Part shown: piece by piece, positions 1 through 6,225 of the stretch
How positions within the stretch are numbered: position 1 is the stretch's first letter
Layout: each line of letters begins with the position of its first letter
NCBI GenBank assembly: GCA_934230055.1
Contig: CAKQEE010000014.1
Location: forward strand, 1 to 14,333
Length of the DNA stretch: 14,333 nt
Reading direction: 5' to 3'
Source of the DNA: an uncultured Clostridia bacterium
Lineage (GTDB): Bacteria > Bacillota > Clostridia > Christensenellales > Borkfalkiaceae
The notes under the pieces: model-generated
Seen by the model: only the letters and a program-made list of their open reading frames with translations
What the model was told of the DNA's origin: nothing
The model's database searches: none
Position numbers and translations under genes: made by a program

Positions 1-80
1 ATGAACGTTTGACTGCAAAAATGAAGTTGCGCGAATAAGTAAATTACGAATACAAATATTAAGTCGTACGGACAAGAGTA

Positions 81-116
81 TTGAGTGTAAAGCTATAAAC
101 TTATAAAAAATATAAA
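81..116 (+). promoter_or_regulatory. weak candidate promoter for feoAB
   Basis: A TTGAGT hexamer at 81-86 lies upstream of two AT-rich TATAAA hexamers at 102-107 and 111-116, but neither gives ideal 17-base spacing (15 and 24 bases). The region is very AT-rich, so this may be chance. It is the only plausible sigma-A-like signal ahead of feoA, and the rest of bases 1-142 shows no gene I can support. Confidence 0.25.
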
Positions 117-142
117 AGCCGACGTTCTCATTTTTACATTGA

Positions 143-165
143 TTTCATAAAATATTTTTATGAAA
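143..165. promoter_or_regulatory. perfect inverted repeat covering the feoA start codon
   Basis: TTTCATAAAA-TAT-TTTTATGAAA is a perfect 10+10 bp inverted repeat with a 3-base centre. The ATG of feoA (160-162) lies inside the right arm. No Shine-Dalgarno sequence is visible just upstream. This could be an operator for an iron-responsive repressor (Fur or DtxR/IdeR type), or an RNA hairpin that masks the start codon. It does not closely match the classical Fur box, so the regulator is unknown. Seen directly: the symmetry and its position. Inferred: a role in iron control. Confidence 0.5.
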
Positions 166-402
166 CTCGACGGGCTTAAAAAGGGGCAAAGCGGCAAGGT
201 TTTTGCGGTGCGTTGCGAAAAGAGAACGAAAAGCAGGCTTTTGAAAATGGGGCTTACCGAGGGCGCGAGCGTGCAATTTATAAGAACCTCTCCGCTCGGT
301 GATCCTATCGAAATAAAGGTGCGAGATTTTTATATGGCGATAAGAAAATCGGCGGCGGAAAAAATAGAAGTGACAGCGGCAAGGGAAGAGAACGAGATAT
401 GA
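160..402 (+). CDS. feoA: FeoA, ferrous iron transport protein A
   Basis: This is an 80-residue SH3-like FeoA protein, the usual length for the family. FeoA is a small cytoplasmic partner of the FeoB permease and is required for, or modulates, Fe(II) uptake. Family features are visible in order: the opening strand 'LDGLKKGQSGKV', the central 'RLLKMGLTEGASVQF' (residues about 26-40) and 'GDPIEIKVRDFYMAIRKSAAEKIEV' like C-terminal strands. The start is the first ATG giving the full family length; it has no Shine-Dalgarno and lies inside an inverted repeat. The stop overlaps the feoB start by four bases (ATGA), implying translational coupling. Confidence 0.93.
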   Translation: MKLDGLKKGQSGKVFAVRCEKRTKSRLLKMGLTEGASVQFIRTSPLGDPIEIKVRDFYMAIRKSAAEKIEVTAAREENEI

Positions 403-2351
403 ACGTCGCTCTTATCGGAAACCCCAACTGCGGCAAAACCACGCTTTTTAACGCGCTCACGGGAAAGTATCAGAAGGTGGGCAACTTTGCGGGCGTTACC
501 GTAGAGAAAAAAGAGGGCGCGTATAAAAAAGACAAGTCCGTTAAGATTACAGACCTGCCGGGGCTATATTCTCTTTCCGCGGACTCTGCGGACGAAAGGG
601 CGGTGACGGACTTCCTTAAAGATTCTCCGCCGCAGGCGATAATAAACGTTCTGGACGGAACTAATCTCGAACGCAATCTTTATCTGACGTGCGAGCTTGT
701 TCGGCTTAAAATTCCGCTCGTTCTCGCCGTGAATTTTTGCGACGACCTCGATAAAAACGGAATAGAGCTTTTTGAAAAAGAGCTTTCTCTTTTATTCGGC
801 GTTCCCGCGGTAAAAATTTCCGCTTTGAAAGGGAGAGGTCTCGAAGAGCTGATTTCGGAGGCGAAAACCGCCGCGTTAAACGAAAAAAACACCGAAAGCC
901 GCGCCGAAAGAGAGATACCGGAAGGGGCGGCGGCTTACGATTTTATAGAGAAAAATATAGGAGGAATAATAAGAAAAAAGGAAACGCGGGCGGAAAAATT
1001 CACGCGGCGCGCAGACGACGTTTTAACGCATAAAATATGGGGAATACCTATATTTTTGCTCGTGATGACGCTCGTTTACTTTCTTTCGTTAAAGATAGGC
1101 GGCGCGGTCGGGGAAGCCGTGGCAAAGCTTTTCGGCGTTGCGAAAGACGGCGCGGCGGCGGCTTTAAGGGCGAGCGGCGCGAGCGAATGGACGGTGAGCT
1201 TTTTAACGGAAGCGGTGATAAAAGGAACGGGTACCGCGCTATCCTTTCTCCCGCAGATTCTCGTGCTGTTTTTGCTTCTTTCCGTTATAGAAGAAAGCGG
1301 TTACGCCGCAAGAATAGCTTTCGATTTCGACAGGCTTTTCAGGGCGTTCGGGCTTTCGGGAAAATCGCTTTTGCCGCTCACCGTTTCCTGCGGGTGCGCG
1401 GTGACGGGGATAACCGCTTCCCGCACGATAGAAAGCGAGGGGGAACGCCGCGCGACGATATTTCTTGCGCCGATGATGCCTTGCGGGGCAAAAACGGCGG
1501 TATTCGGGTGGTTTGCCGCGGAGCTTTTCGGCGGCAGCGCGATAATAGCTTCTTCCGCATATTTTTTAAGCATAATCGCCGTGGCTTTTTTCGGTAAAAT
1601 ACTTAAATCGTTAAAGCCTTTCGGTGGCTTATCGGAAGAGTTTTTGCTGGAAATGCCCACCCTTCGCGCGCCCTCTCTTAAAGACGTTTTTTTCGTGCTG
1701 TGGGAAAAGACGAAAGATTTTCTTTTTAAGGCGGGAACGGTGATTTTTACCGCTTCCGTCGTTTTATGGGTTCTTAAAAACGTCGGCAGCGGCGGATATA
1801 CCCGCGGCGTGGCGGAAAAAAGTTTTCTTTACTTTATCGGGAACAAGCTTAAATTTGTTTTTTATCCCTTGGGTTTTACCGGTTGGGAAAGCTCCGTCGC
1901 GTTGATTTCGGGAATTTTCGCAAAAGAAGCGGTTGCGGAAACTCTTGCGCTTTTATCGGAAAATCCCGCCGCCCTTTTCGGAAACGGGTATTCCGCATAT
2001 GCTTTTATGGCGTTCGTGCTGTTGTCGCCGCCGTGCGTTTCCGCGCTTTCCGTGGCGTACGGAGAGCTGAAAAGCCCAAAGCTTTTCGCGTTTATGGTGT
2101 TTTTTCAGTTTGCGGCGGCTTATTCTGTCGCGCTTATCATAAACGGAATAGGAAATTTGAGAGACCGTCTATTTAGCGGCGAAAGCGGCTTGATTTTTTC
2201 TCTTTTAGCGGTTATAATAATGGTGGCGGCGGTTGCGACTTTGTTTTTTAAGTGCGTACGCGGCGGTTGCGGAAAAAATTGCCCGCATCGTGCGGGGAAT
2301 AAAAACGCGGCTTGCGTTTGCAGAAAAAACAATGCGAAAAAATGCAATTAA
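399..2351 (+). CDS. feoB: FeoB, Fe(II) transporter with Cys-rich C-terminal tail
   Basis: This 650-residue inner-membrane Fe(II) permease has an N-terminal G domain. G1 is GNPNCGKTT (7-15), the G2 Thr is in FAGVTVE (30-36), G3 is DLPG (52-55), G4 is NFCD (112-115) and G5 is SALKG (141-145). The membrane part starts near residue 212. It holds the first gate with Cys331 and Cys333 (SCGCAVTG) and PMMPCGAK (359-365), and the second gate GIFAKEA (505-511). After the last transporter helices there is an extra helix (about 597-617) followed by a tail with Cys619, 624, 628, 639, 641 and 649. That layout resembles the separate FeoB-associated Cys-rich membrane protein (PF12669), so I infer a fusion. 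It overlaps feoA by four bases. Confidence 0.95.
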   Translation: MNVALIGNPNCGKTTLFNALTGKYQKVGNFAGVTVEKKEGAYKKDKSVKITDLPGLYSLSADSADERAVTDFLKDSPPQAIINVLDGTNLERNLYLTCELVRLKIPLVLAVNFCDDLDKNGIELFEKELSLLFGVPAVKISALKGRGLEELISEAKTAALNEKNTESRAEREIPEGAAAYDFIEKNIGGIIRKKETRAEKFTRRADDVLTHKIWGIPIFLLVMTLVYFLSLKIGGAVGEAVAKLFGVAKDGAAAALRASGASEWTVSFLTEAVIKGTGTALSFLPQILVLFLLLSVIEESGYAARIAFDFDRLFRAFGLSGKSLLPLTVSCGCAVTGITASRTIESEGERRATIFLAPMMPCGAKTAVFGWFAAELFGGSAIIASSAYFLSIIAVAFFGKILKSLKPFGGLSEEFLLEMPTLRAPSLKDVFFVLWEKTKDFLFKAGTVIFTASVVLWVLKNVGSGGYTRGVAEKSFLYFIGNKLKFVFYPLGFTGWESSVALISGIFAKEAVAETLALLSENPAALFGNGYSAYAFMAFVLLSPPCVSALSVAYGELKSPKLFAFMVFFQFAAAYSVALIINGIGNLRDRLFSGESGLIFSLLAVIIMVAAVATLFFKCVRGGCGKNCPHRAGNKNAACVCRKNNAKKCN

Positions 2352-2377
2352 ATCCGTTTTGCAAAGGAGGATAAACC

Positions 2378-2545
2378 ATGTGCGGCACACCTAAATCGCA
2401 ATACGACTATATGAGAGAAGCGGAAGACAAGGAAGAGGACGCCTGCTATCCCGAAGAATGGGCGGACGAACGTAAAAAAACGGATAAAGAACGGTATTTT
2501 GAATATTACGACGATATTAAAACCACTCCGAAAGACGACTGGTAG
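2378..2545 (+). CDS. small acidic protein of unknown function downstream of feoB
   Basis: A 55-residue ORF starts 26 bases after the feoB stop behind a near-perfect Shine-Dalgarno (AAAGGAGG at 2363-2370, 7 bases before the ATG). The protein is soluble-looking and very acidic, with 18 Asp/Glu against 10 Lys/Arg. It has six Tyr, two Trp (28 and the final residue 55) and two Cys (2 and 23). No membrane segment, signal peptide or family motif is recognised. The strong RBS and the position at the end of the feo operon argue that it is translated; acidic composition and two cysteines would allow metal binding, but that is conjecture. Immediately after the stop the sequence becomes repeat-like. Confidence 0.65.
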   Translation: MCGTPKSQYDYMREAEDKEEDACYPEEWADERKKTDKERYFEYYDDIKTTPKDDW

Positions 2546-2590
2546 ATTCTTCGCGGGCGGTAGCTCCGCGGGCAATGCTCGGAAAGACGG
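2546..2590. repeat. degenerate half-copy of the ATTCTTCG...GAC repeat
   Basis: Right after the stop of the small ORF, GATTCTTCG ... GCTCGGAAAGACGG parallels the right arm of the repeat at 2741-2846 (GATTCTTCG ... GCTCAGAACGACGG), including the following AAAA-GTA. It appears to be a worn half-copy that may have been separated from its partner by insertion of the 2600-2727 element. This reading rests on eye alignment only. Confidence 0.35.
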
Positions 2591-2599
2591 AGAAAATGT

Positions 2600-2727
2600 A
2601 GGCTCCCTCGGGGAGGGAGCTGTCGCCGAAGGGTGACTGAGGTAGAGTGCCTTGTATATGTAACTATGGCGCGCGATATTCTCCTTCCACCGCTGACGCG
2701 GTCCCCCTCCCTCTTGGAGGGAGGCTT
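2600..2727. repeat. dispersed palindromic repeat with two terminal hairpins (MITE/REP-like)
   Basis: The element is bounded by imperfect inverted ends, GGCTCCCTC on the left and GAGGGAGGCTT on the right. Each end folds on its own: GCTCCCTC/GAGGGAGC (2602-2609 with 2613-2620) and CCTCCCTC/GAGGGAGG (2706-2713 with 2717-2724), both perfect 8-bp stems with 3-base loops. The left end continues CTGTCGCCGAAGGG and TGACTGAGG; the right end, read on the other strand, continues GGGGACCGCGTCAGCGGTGG. From memory, very similar GC-rich stem-loop repeats are scattered through genomes of gut Clostridia. It encodes nothing and is presumably mobilised in trans, if mobile at all. Confidence 0.6.
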
Positions 2728-2740
2728 TATATATTTACCC

Positions 2741-2846
2741 TTGTCATTCTGAAACGGGCAAACTTTGACGGGCTTATGAAGAATCTCGAAAGATAAAAAA
2801 GAGATTCTTCGGAAGCAATGGCAAGAGGCGCGGCTCAGAACGACGG
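2741..2846. repeat. ATTCTGA/GAAGAATCTC long inverted repeat
   Basis: This is a roughly 106-bp palindromic element. The core is a perfect 10-bp pair, GAAGAATCTC (2778-2787) with GAGATTCTTC (2801-2810), around a 13-base loop. The outer ends GTCATTCTGA (2743-2752) and TCAGAACGAC (2835-2844) pair in all but one position. The type 'GTCATTCTGA ... GAAGAATCTC' is a dispersed repeat I recognise from many bacterial genomes. It lies 13 bases from the 2600-2727 element, so this gap is a repeat landing site. Confidence 0.55.
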
Positions 2847-2920
2847 AAAAGTAAATTCTCTGCGGGAAAAACTCAAAACGACGATAAACGCGATTAACGC
2901 CTCTGAATAAACCGTTTCGC

Positions 2921-2953
2921 GGCGAAGGGAACGAAAGTCCCTTCGCCCTTTTT
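2921..2953 (+). terminator. Rho-independent terminator
   Basis: GGCGAAGGGA and TCCCTTCGCC (2921-2930, 2938-2947) form a perfect 10-bp stem around a 7-base loop, followed by CTTTTTC. It is the first strong terminator after feoB and the small ORF, so it probably ends the feo transcript after the repeats, insulating spoVT. Confidence 0.85.
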
Positions 2954-3021
2954 CGTACATAAAAACCGAAACGGAGAAACCTGTTTTATCTCAAAATAAA
3001 TCTTCAAATAGAAACGTGGGC

Positions 3022-3050
3022 GCATAAAAGACTTTTTCTTTAACAAAATA
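3022..3050 (+). promoter_or_regulatory. candidate sigma-G-like promoter of spoVT
   Basis: GCATA at 3022-3026 and CAAAATA at 3044-3050 are separated by 17 bases. They resemble the forespore sigma-G -35 (GMATR) and -10 (CATnnTA) elements, with one or two mismatches in the -10. In Bacillus subtilis spoVT is transcribed by sigma-G. No good sigma-A promoter is seen between the terminator and the spoVT RBS. The match is modest, so this is suggestive only. Confidence 0.3.
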
Positions 3051-3072
3051 AGGTTATATAAAGGAGGGCTTT

Positions 3073-3627
3073 ATGCAAGAACAAAAAACGGGAATAGTAA
3101 GAAGGCTGGATTATCTCGGCAGGGTAGTGCTTCCCAAAGAAATGAGAAAAACTTTAAGGTGGAAGGATAACGACCCCTTGGAAATGTACACGGTAAAGGA
3201 CGAGCTTGTTATAAGAAAATATTCGCCGACGGGCGCGATTTTGCCGATAGCGGCGGACGTTGCGGAAGGCATTGCGGAGCTTACCGAAAAAAACTGTCTT
3301 ATAACCGATTCCGAAGAAGTGATTTATTGCGCGGGAGGAAAGAAAAAGGAACTTATCGGTAAAAAGATTTCCGATGAGCTTGATAAAATTATAAGAAGCG
3401 GCAAGAGCCTGCTTATATCTCGGGCGGACGGCGGCGAGATTTTATCCCCCGCGAAAAACGAAATTTTTCTTGCCGAAAACGAAATTGTGGTGCCGATTTT
3501 TTCAAGCGGCTACGGTTACGGCGCGGTGGTGCTGTTCGATAACGAAAAAGAGCGCACCTTCAACGCGAACGACGTTAAAACGGTAAGGCTTGCCGCGTTG
3601 CTGCTATCCAAACAACTCGGCGAATAA
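3073..3627 (+). CDS. spoVT: SpoVT, stage V sporulation transcription regulator
   Basis: This 184-residue protein (about 178 in B. subtilis) is a DNA-binding regulator of late forespore, sigma-G-dependent genes and spore coat or cortex maturation. The N-terminal swapped-hairpin AbrB/SpoVT domain spans about residues 5-50 and keeps the signature TGIVRRLDYLGRVVLPKEMR (6-25). The rest (about 60-184) is the GAF-like domain, ending with a helix SKQLGE. The ATG is 5 bases after a strong AAGGAGGG. The next gene starts 13 bases after the stop. Its presence is the clearest evidence that the organism can form endospores or descends from a spore-former. Confidence 0.94.
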   Translation: MQEQKTGIVRRLDYLGRVVLPKEMRKTLRWKDNDPLEMYTVKDELVIRKYSPTGAILPIAADVAEGIAELTEKNCLITDSEEVIYCAGGKKKELIGKKISDELDKIIRSGKSLLISRADGGEILSPAKNEIFLAENEIVVPIFSSGYGYGAVVLFDNEKERTFNANDVKTVRLAALLLSKQLGE

Positions 3628-3640
3628 CGGCGGCGCGATT

Positions 3641-5224
3641 ATGAATTTCATTCCCGAAAACGAAGGGTGTATCAAGGAAGGGCGTATCGCGGGGGAAATT
3701 AAAGAAAGGAAACAAAAGCTTACCGCCCGTACGGGCGCAGAACGAGCGGCGGGGGCGGAGGAAAGAGGAGAGAGAAAGAATCTCGTTTCGGGCGCGGCGA
3801 TACTCGGCGCGGGTACGTTTTTAGCAAAAATCATAGGGGCGGCTTACAGAGTGCCGCTTACCGCGTTTCTCGGCGGCGCGGGAATAGGTCTTTACCAACT
3901 CGTTTTTCCCGTGTATACCGTGCTGCTCGATTTTTCCGGCGCAGGCGCGCCTTCCGCGCTTTCCAAGCTGATTGCAAGCGGAGACAAAGCGGGCAGGGAA
4001 GAACGGGCGAAGGACTATCTTTTTGCGGGCTTAAAACTTTTTGCAGCGCTCGGCGCGGTATTTTCGCTTTTTATGTTTTTGTTCGCGAAGCCGCTTTCCG
4101 CCGCGCAGGGCGACGAAAACGCTTATTTATCTTACGCGGCGATTTCGCCCGCTGTATTTCTCGTTTGCCTTATAACGCCCTTCCGCGGGTATTTTCAGGG
4201 GCTTGCGAATATGAAACCCACGGCGATTTCGCAAATAATAGAACAAACGGTAAAGCTTTGTTTCGGTCTTACGTTCGTAAAGTTATTCGGCGGCGACACT
4301 CCGCGCGCGGCGGCGGGCGCGGCTTTTGCCATAACCCTTTCGGAAGCGGCTGCGGCGATATATCTTTTTTCTGTTTATAAAGCGCGGCAAAAACGGGCGA
4401 GGCTCGGCGGCGCGCTGTTTTGCGCAAGCACTCCCGCTTTCGGCGGCGCACACGTCAACGGCGGTACTCCCGCTTTCGGCTGGGAGCAAATCGCAAAGAG
4501 GGAAAGCGGCGTTACGGCAAAACTTATAAAAACGGCGATTCCCGTAACCCTTCTCGGCATAATTTTTCCGCTGTGCGCTTTTGCGGAAAGTTTTATCGTG
4601 ATAAACCTTTTAAGCGGTTATAAAGAAAATTCCACCGCGCTTTACGGATTGTATTCGGGCGTGGCAAGCACGATAGCGGGGCTTCCCGCGGCGGTGTGCT
4701 ACGGCGTTGCGGCTGCGGCGATACCTGCCGTTTCCGCAGGGAAAACGAAGGAAAAAAGAAAGAAAAATTCGGCAAGAGCAATCGCGCTGACGCTTTTTCT
4801 CTCTTTGCCCGCGGCGGCGATTTTATATTTTTTCGCGCCGAATATAATAAATTTGCTTTTTCGATCTTTGCCGCAAAGCGAGCGGGAAATATCCTCTCGG
4901 CTTCTTAAAATTCTTGCGCCCTCCGCCGCGCTTTTATCGCTTTTGCAAACGCAGAACGCCGTTTTAATAGCGGAAAACAAGCCGTATTTTGCCGTGCTTT
5001 CCATGGCGATAGGGGCGGCGGTAAAAATAAGCGCGGAAATAATACTCGTAAAAAATCCGTCTTTTAACGTTTACGGCTGTGCCGTGGCGGTAATCACTTG
5101 CTATTTTTGCGTCGATTTGGTAAACTTTATAGCGTTACAAAGAAAACCTGCGAAATTAAAGGCGGAAGGAACAGCAAATGCAGATACAGCCGATAAAAAT
5201 AGGGAAAGTTACCGCGCCGAATAA
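3641..5224 (+). CDS. SpoVB/YabM-type polysaccharide flippase (MOP superfamily)
   Basis: This roughly 527-residue polytopic membrane protein belongs to the MATE/MurJ-like MOP superfamily (stage V sporulation protein B/YabM group), whose members are thought to flip lipid-linked glycans or peptidoglycan precursors. The first membrane segment carries the family-typical 'SGAAILGAGTFLAKIIG' and 'YRVPLTAFLG'. About 14 helices follow, with the 'NMKPTAISQIIEQ' segment in the middle. In B. subtilis the spoVT neighbour is yabM, so context favours the YabM branch. I chose the first ATG, 13 bases after spoVT; its Shine-Dalgarno is weak, and an upstream TTG at 3590 would overlap spoVT by 38 bases. Odd points are a hydrophilic N-terminal extension of about 47 residues and an in-frame TPAFG duplication (264-280). 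It overlaps dusB by 47 bases. Confidence 0.85.
   Translation: MNFIPENEGCIKEGRIAGEIKERKQKLTARTGAERAAGAEERGERKNLVSGAAILGAGTFLAKIIGAAYRVPLTAFLGGAGIGLYQLVFPVYTVLLDFSGAGAPSALSKLIASGDKAGREERAKDYLFAGLKLFAALGAVFSLFMFLFAKPLSAAQGDENAYLSYAAISPAVFLVCLITPFRGYFQGLANMKPTAISQIIEQTVKLCFGLTFVKLFGGDTPRAAAGAAFAITLSEAAAAIYLFSVYKARQKRARLGGALFCASTPAFGGAHVNGGTPAFGWEQIAKRESGVTAKLIKTAIPVTLLGIIFPLCAFAESFIVINLLSGYKENSTALYGLYSGVASTIAGLPAAVCYGVAAAAIPAVSAGKTKEKRKKNSARAIALTLFLSLPAAAILYFFAPNIINLLFRSLPQSEREISSRLLKILAPSAALLSLLQTQNAVLIAENKPYFAVLSMAIGAAVKISAEIILVKNPSFNVYGCAVAVITCYFCVDLVNFIALQRKPAKLKAEGTANADTADKNRESYRAE
4430..4480. repeat. 15-bp direct repeat inside the flippase gene
   Basis: ACTCCCGCTTTCGGC occurs twice (4430-4444 and 4466-4480), 36 bases apart, encoding TPAFG at residues 264-268 and 276-280. 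The segment falls in a hydrophilic loop and looks like a small in-frame expansion. Confidence 0.6.
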
Positions 5225-6152
5225 CGTTTTTCTGGCACCCATGGCGGGGTATACGGACTACGCATTCAGAACGCTCGCGTTAAAGCTCGGCGCGGGCTTT
5301 TGCTTTACGGAGCTTGTCAGCGCGAAAGGCACCGTTTATAAAGCGGGCGGCACGGCGGAACTTTTGTATTGCGGCGAAAAAAATCTTGACGGCGGGGGAA
5401 AATCTTCGCGGGATATAGACTATACGGCGGCGCAGCTTTTCGGAAGCGAACCGTATTATATGCGCGCGGCGGCGGAAAGCGAAGAACTTAAAGATTTTAA
5501 GGTTATAGATATAAATATGGGCTGCCCCGTGCCGAAAATTTTCAAAAACGGCGAGGGAAGCGCGCTTTTAAGCGATATTCGCCGCGCGGAAGCGGTGATA
5601 AAGGCGGTTGCGGAAACGGGAAAAACGGTTACCGTTAAAATTCGCACGGGGTTAAAGCGCGGCGACGATATTGCCGCGGAATTTTGCAAAATGGCGGAAG
5701 ACGCGGGCGCGAGCCTCGTGACGATTCACGGCAGAGTTCGCGAAGATTATTATTCGGGAGAAATCGACTATGCGGCGATCGCCAGAGCTAAAAAGGCGGT
5801 AAATATTCCGATAATCGCAAACGGCGGAATTTTTACCGAAGCGGACGCCGATTTGATGACGGAACGCACGGGAGCGGACGGCGTAATGATAGGAAGGGGT
5901 GCGATAGAGAACCCGCTTATTTTTTCCCGATTGACAAAAATTCCCGCCGCTATGACGAAAAAAGAATTTATATTCGGTCAGTTAGAACTTGCGTCTAAAA
6001 GAAAAGGCGATAATCGCGCCGCCGTGGAATTCAGAAAGTTCGCGCCCTATTACTTAAAGGGCATGACGAACGCGAAAAACGCGAGAATAGCTTTATCGAA
6101 GGCGGAAAGCGTTGCGGAAATAGAAGAAATAATATCTCCGTTATTCCCGTAA
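5178..6152 (+). CDS. dusB: tRNA-dihydrouridine synthase (DusB/NifR3 family)
   Basis: This 324-residue flavoenzyme reduces specific uridines in tRNA to dihydrouridine using FMN and NADPH. The TIM-barrel landmarks are in order: FLAPMAGYTD (18-27), the catalytic-cysteine motif DINMGCPVPK with Cys116, KIRTG (154-158), TIHGR (182-186), IANGGI (213-218) and the phosphate-binding MIGRGAIENP (237-246). The length and the 'APMAGYTD...FTELVSAKG' opening fit DusB. The start overlaps the upstream flippase gene by 47 bases; GGAAGG lies about 9 bases ahead of the ATG. It lacks its own visible promoter, so it probably shares the spoVT or flippase transcript, which would be unusual for a housekeeping enzyme unless an internal promoter exists. 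Confidence 0.93.
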   Translation: MQIQPIKIGKVTAPNNVFLAPMAGYTDYAFRTLALKLGAGFCFTELVSAKGTVYKAGGTAELLYCGEKNLDGGGKSSRDIDYTAAQLFGSEPYYMRAAAESEELKDFKVIDINMGCPVPKIFKNGEGSALLSDIRRAEAVIKAVAETGKTVTVKIRTGLKRGDDIAAEFCKMAEDAGASLVTIHGRVREDYYSGEIDYAAIARAKKAVNIPIIANGGIFTEADADLMTERTGADGVMIGRGAIENPLIFSRLTKIPAAMTKKEFIFGQLELASKRKGDNRAAVEFRKFAPYYLKGMTNAKNARIALSKAESVAEIEEIISPLFP

Positions 6153-6166
6153 AAGGTTTAAGACGA

Positions 6167-6196
6167 TTAACAATTTTTCCGAAAAGAAAATATAAT
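6167..6196 (+). promoter_or_regulatory. sigma-A-like promoter for the nitrilase-like gene
   Basis: TTAACA (6167-6172) and TATAAT (6191-6196) are 18 bases apart, followed 29 bases later by the ATG with GGGGAG as Shine-Dalgarno. An inverted repeat, CCGAAAAG (6179-6186) and CTTTTCGG (6209-6216), brackets the -10 and the predicted start site and could be an operator or a 5' hairpin. Confidence 0.6.
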
Positions 6197-6225
6197 GTTA
6201 CCGATAATCTTTTCGGGGAGCGAGA

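Noticed and set aside
3..38. Possible C-terminal end of an upstream gene (frame reading ERLTAKMKLRE then stop)
   Set aside because: Only eleven codons are visible, no family can be recognised and no terminator follows, so the frame may be chance.
1037..1597. 186-codon open frame within feoB
   Set aside because: It overlaps the well-supported FeoB frame, is extremely Arg-rich and has no family motif; it is a shadow of the GC-skewed codon use.
2600..2846. CRISPR array or riboswitch
   Set aside because: The repeats are inverted, not regularly spaced direct repeats with spacers, and the hairpins sit between operons without a leader-peptide or aptamer pattern that I recognise.
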